From Zygnema cylindricum (taxonomy: Eukaryota; Streptophyta; Zygnematophyceae; Zygnematales; Zygnemataceae): a stretch of DNA of 64,000 nt. The DNA is taken from contig JBBHKE010000301.1 of the NCBI GenBank assembly GCA_037447655.1, positions 22,771-86,770 of the forward strand, read 5' to 3'. Under the pieces are notes generated by a model. It saw only the letters and a program-made list of their open reading frames with translations, made no database searches and was not told the origin of the DNA. Below, one piece after another: positions 20,584 through 30,467 of the stretch. How positions within the stretch are numbered: position 1 is the stretch's first letter; each line of letters starts with the position of its first letter. A program made the position numbers and the translations under genes.

Positions 20584-21405
20584 GGTTATAGGCCCACCGT
20601 CTAGGGTGCCCATATTTTATGGGACTGGGTTCATCTACTAGGAGAGTATGATGATGGGAGCCCTATGTGAGAAAATATTTTGGGGAATAGTAAGTGGGCG
20701 AGTAAAGCACCCATTCGGTCCTGCTATTCCTCCAAGGTTAGGAGGAAGCAGATTTGGTAGGAAACCAAATCCACCGTCATCAGAGGACTCAAAAGACGGA
20801 GAAAACATCGTGATGGAAAAGGGGAAAGAAAAAGAGAAAACCACACCTATAGCAACCAGATCTGCTTTCATGTCTGCTATTCCGAGGAATGAGGAGAATG
20901 ACATCAATACCTAGACTAGAACAACATGGCGGCCAAGCATTTTGTTCTCCATCATCTCACACAAGGACTCGTAGGTCCTCATTTGCAGGTGGAAAATCAT
21001 CCGATCTGTGGGATGCGCTTATAGAGATGTACCGAAACGGTACTATTCAAAACAGGATCTAACAGATCAAAGTATCAATGGATATTTTCACAAAAGAGAG
21101 AAGATGCTCGATTTCTGCAATGAGTTGGCTATACTCTTTATGGAGCTAGAGTGTGCCGAAAAAGTAAAAACCGAGAAGACAAAGGTACACTGCTTACTCA
21201 TGAAACTGCCGGATGAGTATGAGAACATTGTGATCCGGGTACAGGATCTGCTAGACTCCAGGTGGATATGAAATTCGGTAGTTGGTATGATTCTTGTCCG
21301 AGAGAATACAATCAAAATTCGGGATGGGTTAAGAATGGACAGGCCGTGGCGACCGAAGCAAGTTGGAGAAACAAAGTTTCACGGAAACCCTTTCGAAGTT
21401 ATGAA
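20564..21405 (+). pseudogene. Copia gag, first part (A3)
   Basis: The product starts MEVSELQVIGPPSRVPIF. Frameshifts and stops break it near 20640, 20911 and 21271. Recognisable pieces are the capsid-like LECAEKVKTEKTKVHCLLMK and the run DSRW. It stops in the basic linker at SYE (21405), where A2 is inserted, and resumes at 28069. Confidence 0.82.
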
Positions 21406-22465
21406 TGTAGAAATTAATGGTACATTTTTTAGTATTTTCTAGGTCTAAATAGAAATATAGAAAGAAGCCGAGGCAGTCTACCTCTAACTTCTCTCTCCAA
21501 ACTCTCAAACTTGTCGCAGTCACTGAGAAATTGGAGAGGGAGCTAGAGCCATGGCTACCTAGGCTATCCAGAGGTTTACGGGAAATTTATATAAGTTAAA
21601 GGGTTTATTTTATCTAAAATATATGTGTCGGCCGCAGGATTTGATCCCTGTACCTACCGGCCGGCAAACAACAGATAGCCGGTAGCCTTGGCGTTAAGTC
21701 TAGGACTAGTGTTACGCAGTATATAGTTTGATATTTATTTAAACATGTATGCGTAGGATTAATCATTTAACTGTAATTTAATACGGGATACATAGATCCG
21801 GTAATGTGTAAAGTACGGATTACGATACGGACAGAAAATCAATACCGCGCATTTATTTTTTAATTGAAACGAATGCCGCGCAAGTATTTATTACGTCTAC
21901 GATTAAATCTTGATTTAATCGGACGGCCAAAATTAGCGCCGAGATCGCGAAATAAGATTTCGGCGGTTTGTGGCCATCACCACATCGGATGACAAGTGGC
22001 GAAATTACATTGGATCGTGGAATCTCCGGAGATTATGGCACCGAATCCGGATATGACATGTGTCGACATTTAGGCCATGTCGTACAATGTCCGTACCTAA
22101 AGTACACCGGCAGCTGTACTTTTGCGTACGGAACTGTATTCTGATTGGTTCCATACATCAGTAGATAGAGTCTGTGAGAGAGATAGGACTTAGAAAAATT
22201 AGGAGATAGGACCCTCTCTCCGAGAGAGCTTTTGTACAAAAGGTCAACTTTGACCCTCCATAACTTACTGCTCAGGGGAGCAAATTCAGAGATTCTTTTG
22301 GCTATCGACTCAAGGGAGTCTTGCCTTCACAGGGGTGCAAGTGGTCAGGGTTTTTGTTTGCCAGGGTGGCAGTTATTTTTGCTGAAACAGAAAAGGGTCA
22401 AGATTATCCTAGAGGCTTCTTAGAAACTGTCTACTCTGAGGACTTATGGAGGTCTCAGAGTTTCA
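21406..22465 (+). repeat. 5' LTR of A2
   Basis: The LTR is 1,060 bp, TGTAGAAATT to AGAGTTTCA. The antisense tRNA-like module spans about 21610–21709 (ggatcaaatcc B-box-like, TTTT after it). The leader hairpins are at 22214–22320 and the gag ATG is at 22446. Confidence 0.94.
22214..22320 (+). promoter_or_regulatory. Four-hairpin leader cassette in LTR
   Basis: Four perfect short hairpins occur in 107 bp: ctctctc/gagagag (22214–22228), ggtcaa-ct-ttgacc (22242–22255), tgctc-aggg-gagca (22269–22282) and gactc-aagg-gagtc (22307–22320). The cassette recurs in every complete family A LTR. It lies in the transcript leader just before gag, a position where packaging or dimerisation signals are found in retroelements; that role is inferred. 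Confidence 0.75.
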
Positions 22466-23600
22466 GGTTATGGGCCCACCCTCTAGGGTACCAATCTTTA
22501 ATGGAACTGGCTTCATATACTAGGAAAGTATGATGATAGGAGCTCTATGCGAAAAAAGGTTTTAGGGGATAGTGAGTGGACGGTTGGGGCGTCCATCAAG
22601 TCTTGGAATTCCTCCAGGGTTTGGAGGAACCAGATTCACCAGGAAAGAGGATCCACCTTCAACGGAGGAAACAAAAGAAGGAGAGGTGGTGGACAAAGGA
22701 AAGGAGAAGGAGACGACCACACCAATAGCAACTGGTTCGACATTCATGTCACCTATTCCGAGGAACGAGGAGAATGATACTCAAGCCTGGGACTTCAACA
22801 ATATGGCGGCAAAGCACTTCATCCTACGCCATCTCACTCAAGGACTTGCATGTCATCATTTGCAGGTAGAAAGGGCATCTGATCTTTGGATGGCACTCAT
22901 AGAGATGTACCGAAGTGGTACGATTCAGCAACACCAGTTGGCTAATCAGAAAGTTAAGGAGTATGTATACAAAGGTGGAAATATGTTGGGTTTTTGCAAT
23001 GAGCTTGCTACACTCTTCATGGAGCTAGAGAGTGCGGGAAAAGATTTTAGTGAAAAAGAAAAGGTTAACTGTTTACTGATGAAGTTACCTGATGAGTTCG
23101 TGAACATAGTTTACCGTGTGTAGGACTTGCCTGACTCAAGGTGGATATGGAACTCAGTGGTAGGGATGATTATCGTTCAAGAGAATACAATTGAGATCCG
23201 AAGGGGAGGAAAGAGTGGCCAATTCTTGGCAACAGCGACTGATTGGAGGAACAGGGATTCCCGAAAACCGGTCGGAAACTATGGGGGTAGGGAGCAAAAA
23301 AAACAGGCCAACGAGTTCGAACCAAGGGCTCCCAAAGGTTTATGTCATTTTTGTAAGAAACCGGGGCACTATATGGCAGAGTGCACTAAGCTAACCGAGC
23401 TTCGGCTAAAGAAGGGGCAGACTGGTGGTACCCCGAGAGGAAAGAAAAAGGCCCTTGTCACACAGGTACTTGAGGCGGAATCCGAGGACGAGGACGATGA
23501 GCTCCTTTTGGATGAGGAGTTGGAGGCGAAAAATGAGGTCGAAATTCCACGAAGGCAAAAATGTGCTTACGGTGGATTGAAAGGTGAAGCAGGCTGGATC
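22446..23600 (+). pseudogene. Copia gag (A2), broken by stops
   Basis: The product starts MEVSEFQVMGPPSRVPIFNG. TGG-to-TAG stops occur at about 22520 and 22565, and a CAG-to-TAG at 23121. Between them the frame is open: an acidic/basic linker, MAAKHFILRHLTQGLACHHL and LATLFMELESAGK of the copia gag domain, then after the TAG the basic region and an intact zinc knuckle CHFCKKPGHYMAEC (about 23344–23385), then the acidic stretch ESEDEDDELLLDEELE. Confidence 0.9.
22466..22480 (+). promoter_or_regulatory. Primer-binding site of A2 (half initiator tRNA-Met)
   Basis: ggttatgggcccacc directly follows the LTR, is complementary to the initiator tRNA-Met anticodon arm, and is in frame in gag as QVMGPP. 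Confidence 0.85.
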
Positions 23601-25370
23601 ATAGATTCAAGTGCCTCCATGCACATGTGTAAGGATAGGCACCTGTTTACTAAGATAAGAAAAATTCCCACCGTAGAGATAGAGTACGGGGATGGGAAGA
23701 TAGTCACCACTACTCTTGTAGGATCGGTAGATCTGAAAGTGTTAGTAGAAGGAAAGACATCCATAGTAACATTCTCCGATGTATTGTTTATTCCGGAGCT
23801 GAACAAAAATCTTATCTCTACATCAGTATTAGATGATAAGGGTTTTTTTACTAGCACTAGGGAAGGAGTTTTTACTGCTAGTTTTGAGGAGGATGTGTAT
23901 TTCATTGCTGAGACAGGTAGCCATGGGATGTTTAGGCTGATTTTAAGTAATAAAACGAACAAACTTTATTATACTGGTGTTCATGATATTATGATGTGGC
24001 ATAAGAGGCTTGGGCATGTGAATCTAGATAAGTTAAGAGAGATGAAAAAGATGGGAGTGGTGGAAGGGATTCAGTTCAGTGAGAGTGATGATATAAGTGA
24101 TTGTAGTGGATATGCTCAAGGTAAAGCACACTGATTACCCTTTCCTAAATCAGCCACTTATAAGGGAGAAAAAATTCTAGATCTAGTACACACAGATATT
24201 TGGGGACCGGCTAAAGTGCCCTCACCGGGGGGGAAGATGAAAAAGATGGGATTGGTGGAAGGGATTCAGTTCAGTGAGAGTGATGATATAAGTGATTGTA
24301 GTGGATATGCTCAAGGTAAAGCACACAGATTACCCTTTCCTAAATCAACCACTTATAAGGGAGAAAAAATTCTAGATCTAGTACACACAGATATTTTGGG
24401 ACCGGCTAAAGTGCCCTCACCGAGGGGGAAGAGATTTATGATGACTATAACTGATGATTGGTCTCGGTATTCCCGGGTGTATTCTTAGAAAAACAAGTCA
24501 GAAGCTCAGGATTGTTTTAGACAATATAAAGCGTGGAGCGAAAAACTCCATGCAACTCCAATCAAGAGAGTAAGGACTGTCAATGGTGGAGAGTATACTT
24601 CTAACCAGTTTGAGGATTTTCTGAGGGTAGATGGGGTTCAACACCAAAAGACAGTTCCAGAAAATCTGGAACAGAATGGGGTAGCTCAAAGATTAAATAG
24701 AACACTAAGTGATAGTGCTAGAAGTATGTTGTCAGATAAAAAGATAGGAAAAAGGTTTTGGGCAGAAGCAATGAACTGTGCTAATTACCTTAAAAATAGA
24801 GTTCTTACTTCAGCTATAAAAGATCAAACACCTTATGAGAGATGGACAGGCCGGAAACCAGACATATCTCACTTAAAGGTTTTCGGCAATCAAGTATTCA
24901 GTCTAGATATTGATCGGTCCAATTGGAAGCTAGATCCTAAAGGAAAATCGGGATACTTATTAGGATATGATGAGGATGTTAAAGGATATAGAGTTTATGA
25001 TCTAAAAAGGGAAGATATAATCTTAGTAAAGCATCTAGTAGTTATGGATGAAGGAAAGTCTGTGGATCCCTTCAAATATACGAAGTCAGTAAAAATCAGA
25101 TTTGAGTCAGAAAATTCTGATGACTTTGAGCTTCCTAACTATCCAGGTTTTAGAGAAGATGACATTCTTGCAGGAACAAATCAGACCGAAAAGGACTCAG
25201 CTGTGGAAACTCCAGTGACAACTCTACGCGAAGCGGAAGACGTGGTGGAAATTGATTCGGAATCAAGGGATAGGGGAGAAGCCGAGTTTGTTCGAAAGAA
25301 TCCACGAGAACCATCTATTTCGGCCTCAGATTTTGAGGGGGGGAGGAGAAGTAGCAAAAGACTGTAAGAA
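23600..25370 (+). pseudogene. Copia protease and integrase (A2), broken
   Basis: The protease active site is IDSSASMHM (Gly to Ser). The GAG-pre-integrase region WHKRLGHVNLDKLREM and CSGYAQGKAH has the second Cys replaced by Tyr. A TGA follows at 24132. A 195-bp direct duplication (24041–24430) then repeats the end of this region and the first integrase Asp (VHTDI). Further on, the second catalytic Asp is lost: the usual SDNGGEY reads TVNGGEY (about 24576). A TAG at about 24486 and a TAA at 25365 (KRL*) break the frame. The integrase C-terminal part (KVFGNQVFSLD, GYLLGYD) is open at 24726–25364. Confidence 0.9.
24041..24430 (+). repeat. 195-bp tandem duplication in A2 integrase
   Basis: 24041–24235 and 24236–24430 are near-identical direct copies, both running from gatgaaaaagatggga to the gggggaaga junction. 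It is specific to A2, since A5 and A1 have one copy. Confidence 0.93.
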
Positions 25371-25436
25371 AAACAGGTTAATAACAAGGTAACTAAACTA
25401 TCTCATCAAGATGAACCTCAAACTTATGGAGAGGCG

Positions 25437-26997
25437 ATGACTTGTCCAGAAAGAAACCGGTGGAAGACAACCATCAATGAGGAGATGGCTACAATCATGG
25501 CAGCCGATACTTCGGAGCTGGTGGATTATCCACCTAACCGAAAACTAATCGGTTGTAAGTGGGTTTTCAAATTAAAATTGAACCCAGATGACACAATCGA
25601 GCGCTACAAGGTCAGATTAGTGGCAAAGGGATTTACACAAAACGAAGGAATTGACTACGAGGAAACCTTTGCCCCGGTGGTCAGATTTCCCTCCGTCTGC
25701 ATACTTCTCAGTTTAGCAGCGGTGGAAGACATGGAAGTGCATCAGATGGACATCAAGACAGCCTTTTTGCATGGAGAATTGGAAGAGGAGATCTTCATGC
25801 GACAACCCGAAGGTTTTGTGCAGGAAGGAGAGGAGAGTAAGGTATGCCGGCTGATTAAATTCTCTTTATGGTTTGAAACAGGCGCCTCGACAATGGAATA
25901 AGAAGCTTGATGAGTTTCTTACCGGTCTGGGATATATTCGGATCAGCTCAGATCACTCAATCTATGTTTTCGAAGATGAGGAAGGTTTTATATTTATTGC
26001 AATTTATGTTGATGATTTGCTTGTTTTAAGTAAATCAATGGAAAAAATTAACAAACTGAAAACCGATCTTAAGGGGAGATTTGAAATGAAGGATATGGGA
26101 GAAGCAAGATATATTTTGGGAATTCAAGTAGAGAGAGACCGAAAAAGGAAAGTTATAAGACTGACTCAAAAGGAAGCAATAGGGAACATGCTTGAAAAAT
26201 TTCAAATGGATAAAGCTAATAGTTGTACAACTCCAATGGAGTTGAAAAAGGGAAGTGAGGGGAGTGAGGAAGGAGTCATAGTCTTAGACGAGGAATTATC
26301 TCCTGAAGAACAGAAGTTCATGCAGACTATTCCTTACAGGCAAGTAGTGGGAAGTCTAATCTATTTTATGAATTGTACACGACTGGATTTAGCTGCAGCT
26401 GTAGGAGTGCTGAGTAGAAGTCTAAATGCTCCCACTAAGAAGGATTGGGAGGCAGCTAAGAGAGTCCTTAGATTTTTGATAGGAACTAGGGATCTATGGT
26501 TGCATTTGGGTGGGGAGAATACTGACATCACTACTTGGAGTGATGCCAGTTATGGTGATGCTCCGATGAGGAGATGTACTTCTAGATATGTATTATATGT
26601 GGGTGATGGGGCTTGCTGTTGGAGTACCAAACAGCAAAAGGTTATTGCTCAATCCACCATGGAGGCTGAGTATATGGCCTCTTGCTCTGCTGTAAAAGAA
26701 TTGATGTGGGTCAAGTCTTTGCTTGGTGAGCTTGGTCACCTTAAGAGTGGTGTGCAGAAAATATTTTGTGATAATCAGGCAGCAATCGCTATTTCTGCCA
26801 ATCCTAAACATCATTTTAAAGCCAGACACATGTACATAAGACTCAGCTTTGTTAGAGAGAAAGTAGAAAACAAAATAATCAGTTTAGAGTACAGATCAGA
26901 TAGTGAAATGGTAGCAAATATGATGACCAAACCTGTGTCTTCCCCTAAGCTAATTTTCTGCAGGGAGAAGTGCGGTCTGAAATTAAAGATTGACTAG
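25437..26997 (+). pseudogene. Copia RT–RNase H (A2), one frameshift
   Basis: The RT runs from TTINEEMATIMAADTSEL through YKVRLVAKGFTQNEGIDYEE and HQMDIKTAFLHG to VCRLIKFSL, where an extra base at about 25860 shifts the frame. The second frame carries KQAPRQWNKKLDEFL, the intact YVDDLLVL box, TTWSDASYGDAP, MEAEYMAS and CDNQAAIAI of RNase H, and ends at 26997. Apart from the shift, the enzyme motifs are present. Confidence 0.92.
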
Positions 26998-26999
26998 AA

Positions 27000-27010
27000 A
27001 ATAAGGGGAG
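27000..27010 (+). promoter_or_regulatory. Polypurine tract of A2
   Basis: aataaggggag ends exactly at the 3' LTR start and is shared with A0 and with the LTR at 31840. Confidence 0.85.
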
Positions 27011-28063
27011 TGTAGAAATTAATGGTACATTTTTTAGTATTTTCTAGGTCTAAATAGAAATATAGAAAGAAGCCGAGGCAGTCTACCTCTAACTTCTCTC
27101 TCCAAACTCTCAAACTTGTCGCAGTCACTGAGAAATTGGAGAGGGAGCTAGAGCCATGGCTACCTAGGCTATCCAGAGGTTTACGGGAAATTTATATAAG
27201 TTAAAGGGTTTATTTTATCTAAAATATATGTGCCGGCCGCAGGATTTGATCCCTGTACCTACCGGCCGGCAGACAGCAGATAGCCGGTAGCCTTAGCCGT
27301 TAAGTCTAGGACTAGTGTTACGTAGTATATAGTTTGATATTTATTTAAACAAATATGCGTAGGGTTAATCATTTAACTGTAATTTATTACGAGATACATA
27401 GATCCGGTAATGTGTAAAGTACGGATTACGGTACGGACATAAAATCAATACCGCGCATTTATTTCTTAGTTGAAACGAATGTCGCGCAAGTATTTATTAC
27501 GGCTACGATTAAATCCTGATTTAATCGGACGGCCGGAATTAGCGCCGAGATCGCGGAAGAAGATTTCGGCGGTTTGTGGCCATCACCACATCGGATGACA
27601 CATGGCAAAATTATCGTGGAATCTCCGGAGATTATGGCACCGAATCCGGATATGACATGTGTCGACATTTAGGCCATGTCGTACAATGTCCGTACCTAAA
27701 GTACACCGGCAGCTGTTTTTTTGCGTACGGAACTGTATTCTGATTGGTTCCGTACATCAGTAGATAGAGTCTGTGAGAGAGATAGGACTTAGAAAAATTA
27801 GGAGATAGGACCCTCTCTTCAGAGAGCTTCTGTACAAAAGGTCAACTTTGACCCTCCATAACTTACTGCTCAGGAGAGCAAATTCAGAGATTCTTTTTGC
27901 TATCGACTCAGGGGAGTCTTGCCTTCACAAGGGTGCAGGTGGTCATGGTTTTTGTCTGCCAAGGTGGCAGTTATTTTTGCTGAAACACAATGGGGTCAAG
28001 ATTATCCTAGAGGCTTCTTAGAAACTGTCTACTCTGAGGACTTATGGAGGTCTCAGAGTTTCA
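27011..28063 (+). repeat. 3' LTR of A2
   Basis: The LTR is 1,053 bp, TGTAGAAATT to AGAGTTTCA. The antisense tRNA-like module is at about 27216–27313, with its B-box-like ggatcaaatcc intact. Confidence 0.94.
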
Positions 28064-28068
28064 ATGAA

Positions 28069-28934
28069 CGGGAATACCTGAAAAATCAATCTGATGAGTT
28101 TGGAACAAGGGGACCAAAGGGGCTTTTTCATTTTTGCAAGAAACCCGGGCGTTACATGGCAGAATATACCAAATTGACCGAGCTTCGGATAAAGGAGGGA
28201 AAGACCAGTGGTCGGCCACGAGGGAAGAAAAAGGCACTTGTCACACAGGTACTCGAAGAGGAATCTAATGGAGGACGACGAGCTTCTTTTGGATGAGGAG
28301 TTGGAGGCAAAGACAGAAGTCGAAATTCCACGAAAGCATAAATGTGCTTTCGGTGGACTAAAAGGTGAAGGAGGTTGGATTCTAGATTCAGGTGCCTCCA
28401 TGCACATGTGGAAGGATAAGCATCTGTTCACTAAGGTGAGAAAGATTCCTACAGTAGAGATTGAATATAGGGATGGGAGGGTAGTTACCACTACTTATGT
28501 AGGATCGGTAGATCTGAAAGTTGTAGTGGAGGGAAAAATCTTTAATTGTTACGTTCTCCGATGTATTCTTTATTCCGGATTTAAACAAAAACCTTATCTC
28601 TACATCTGTATTAGATGATAAAGGATTTGAAACTAGCACCAGAAAAGGAGTTTTTACAGCTAGCTTTAAGGAAGATGTATACTTCACTGCTGAAAAAGGT
28701 AGCCAAGGAATGTTCAAGCTTGCTCAAACTCAAACTCAAACTTTACTATGCTGGTGTCTATGATATTATGTTGTGGCATAAGAGACTTGGGCATGTGAAT
28801 CTCGAAAAGCTAAAAGGAATGAAAAAGATGGGAGTAGTTGAAGGAATACGCTTTGGGGAAAAGGAAAATTTAAGTGATTGTAGTGGGTGTGCTCGGGGAA
28901 AAACACACAGGCTACTATTTCCAAAGGAAGCAAC
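28069..28934 (+). pseudogene. A3 gag end, protease, GAG-pre-integrase
   Basis: This continues the A3 frame from 21405. The zinc knuckle is destroyed (FHFCKKPGRYMAEY: first Cys, His and last Cys all changed). The protease site LDSGASMHM keeps the canonical DSG. After a frameshift near 28540 the GAG-pre-integrase zinc region reads LWHKRLGHVNLEKL and CSGCARGKTHR. It is cut at 28934 by the next LTR. The rest of A3 is not in the window. Confidence 0.87.
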
Positions 28935-29390
28935 TGTAGAAATTAATGGTTTTTTAAAGTATTTTCTAGGTCTGAATAGAAATAAAGAAGCCGAGGCAGT
29001 CTACCTCTAACTTCTCTCTCCAACTCTCAAACTTGTCGCAGTCACTGAGAAATTGGAGAGGAAGCTAGAGCCATGGCTACCTAGGCTATCCTGAGGTTTA
29101 CGGGAAATTTATACTAGTTTAGGCATTATTTACTAAAAGGTATATGCCGGCCACAGGATTTGATCCTGGTACCTGCCGGCCGACAGATAGTAGATAGCCG
29201 GTAGCCTTAGCCGTTAGGTCTAGAAGTAGTCTTACGTAACATATAGTACGATATTAATTTAAACATTAATACGTAGGTTAAATCATTTAACTGTAACTGT
29301 GTACGGTATACATAGATCCGGTAATGTATAAGTACGGAATACGGTACATGCACAAAATCAATACCGCGCATTTTATTTCGTAAGTGAAAC
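28935..29390 (+). repeat. Left part of an A4 LTR, cut by assembly gap
   Basis: The LTR starts TGTAGAAATT after gcaac (28930–28934), inside the A3 coding region. It carries the antisense tRNA-like module at 29135–29228 (ggatcaaatcc, TTTT) and ends at the run of Ns. Confidence 0.9.
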
Positions 29391-29400
29391 NNNNNNNNNN
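29391..29400. other. Assembly gap (10 N)
   Basis: Ten Ns lie in the middle of an LTR. The true gap size is unknown. What follows is not LTR sequence, so at least the rest of that LTR and most of an element are missing here. Confidence 0.99.
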
Positions 29401-29689
29401 CAACAAACGATGAGTTGGTCGTTCGGGGTAGTGGGTGTATATTATGTATAGATATTAACGTAGAGGAGTAGCCTCGTAGTGGTATTGACCTTAGTGAGCT
29501 TTATCACTACAGTCATAAGAAGGGTGGGTTTACGTTGGTATCTAGGGATCAACGATAGTTTATAGATTCTTGAGAGAATCAACGGAGGGTTAGAAAGAAT
29601 CGCCCTCGTAAATCTGAAGATGAGTTGTGAGGATGACGAAGTCGATTTAGACCGGCCCATGTTAAGTATTGTATCTAATCTGAAGGGTG
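29401..29689 (+). other. Unidentified sequence beside gap, decayed frame
   Basis: These 289 bp match no other part of the window. One plus-strand frame is protein-like with three stops (for example SGIDLSELYHYSHKKGG and ENQRRVRKNRPRKSEDEL). I do not recognise it. It joins family A pol abruptly at about 29690. Confidence 0.4.
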
Positions 29690-30467
29690 ATGAAGTTGAA
29701 GAAGGGAAGTGAGGGGAGTGAGGAAGAAGGAGTCATAGTCTTAGACGAGGAATTATCTCTTGAAGAAGAGAAGCTCATGCAGACTATTCCTTACAGGCAA
29801 GTAGTGGGAAGTCTAATCTATGTTATGAATTGTACCCGGCCAGATTTAGCTGAAGCAGTAGGAGTGTTGAGTAGAAGTCTAAATGCTCCCGCTAAGAAAG
29901 ATTGGGAGGCAACTAAGAGAGTTCTTAGATATTTGATAGCAACTAGGGATCTATGGTTGCATTTGGGTGGGAAGAATACTGACATCACTATTTCGAGTGA
30001 TTCCAGTTATGGTGATGCTCCGATGAGGAGATGCAATTATAGATATGTATTATATGTGGGTGATGGGGCTTGCTGGTTGAGTAGCAAACAACAAAAGGTT
30101 ATTGCTCAGTCTACCATGGAGGCTGAGTATATGGCCTCTTGCTGTGCTGTAAAAGAATTGATGTGGGTCAAGTCTTTGCTTGGTGAGCTTGGTCACCTTA
30201 AGAGTGGTGTGCATAATTATTTTTGTGATAATAAGGCAGCAATTGCTATTTCTACCAATCCTAAACTTCATTTTAAAGCCAAACACAAGGACATCAGACT
30301 CAGCTTTGTTAGAGAGAAAGTAGAAAACAAAATATTCAGTTTAGAGTACAGACCAGCTAGTGAGATGGTAGCAGATATAATGACCAAACCTGTGCCTTCC
30401 CCTAAGCTAATTTTTTGCAGGGAGAAGTGCGGTCTTAAATTAAAGATTGACTAGAAAATAAGGGGAG
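29690..30467 (+). pseudogene. Copia RT end and RNase H (A4)
   Basis: An open frame from KLKKGSEGSEEEGVIVLDEE to the natural end KLKID (stop at 30452) covers the linker between RT and RNase H and the whole RNase H. The domain is damaged by substitution rather than by stops: the usual TTWSDASYGD reads TISSDSSYGD, and the CDNQAA motif reads CDNKAA. Upstream RT is absent. The polypurine tract precedes the LTR. Confidence 0.85.

Larger units (their letters stand above)
21406..28063 (+). mobile_element. Family A copia element A2, complete with target duplication
   Basis: The 6,658-bp element has 5' LTR 21406–22465, internal region 22466–27010 and 3' LTR 27011–28063. The 5 bp atgaa flank both ends (21401–21405 and 28064–28068), and the interrupted A3 gag frame is continuous when A2 plus one atgaa is ignored (SYE then REYLKNQ). 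The LTRs are identical over about the first 270 bp and differ at a few percent after that, so it is fairly young, yet its polyprotein has at least six stops or shifts. Confidence 0.96.
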
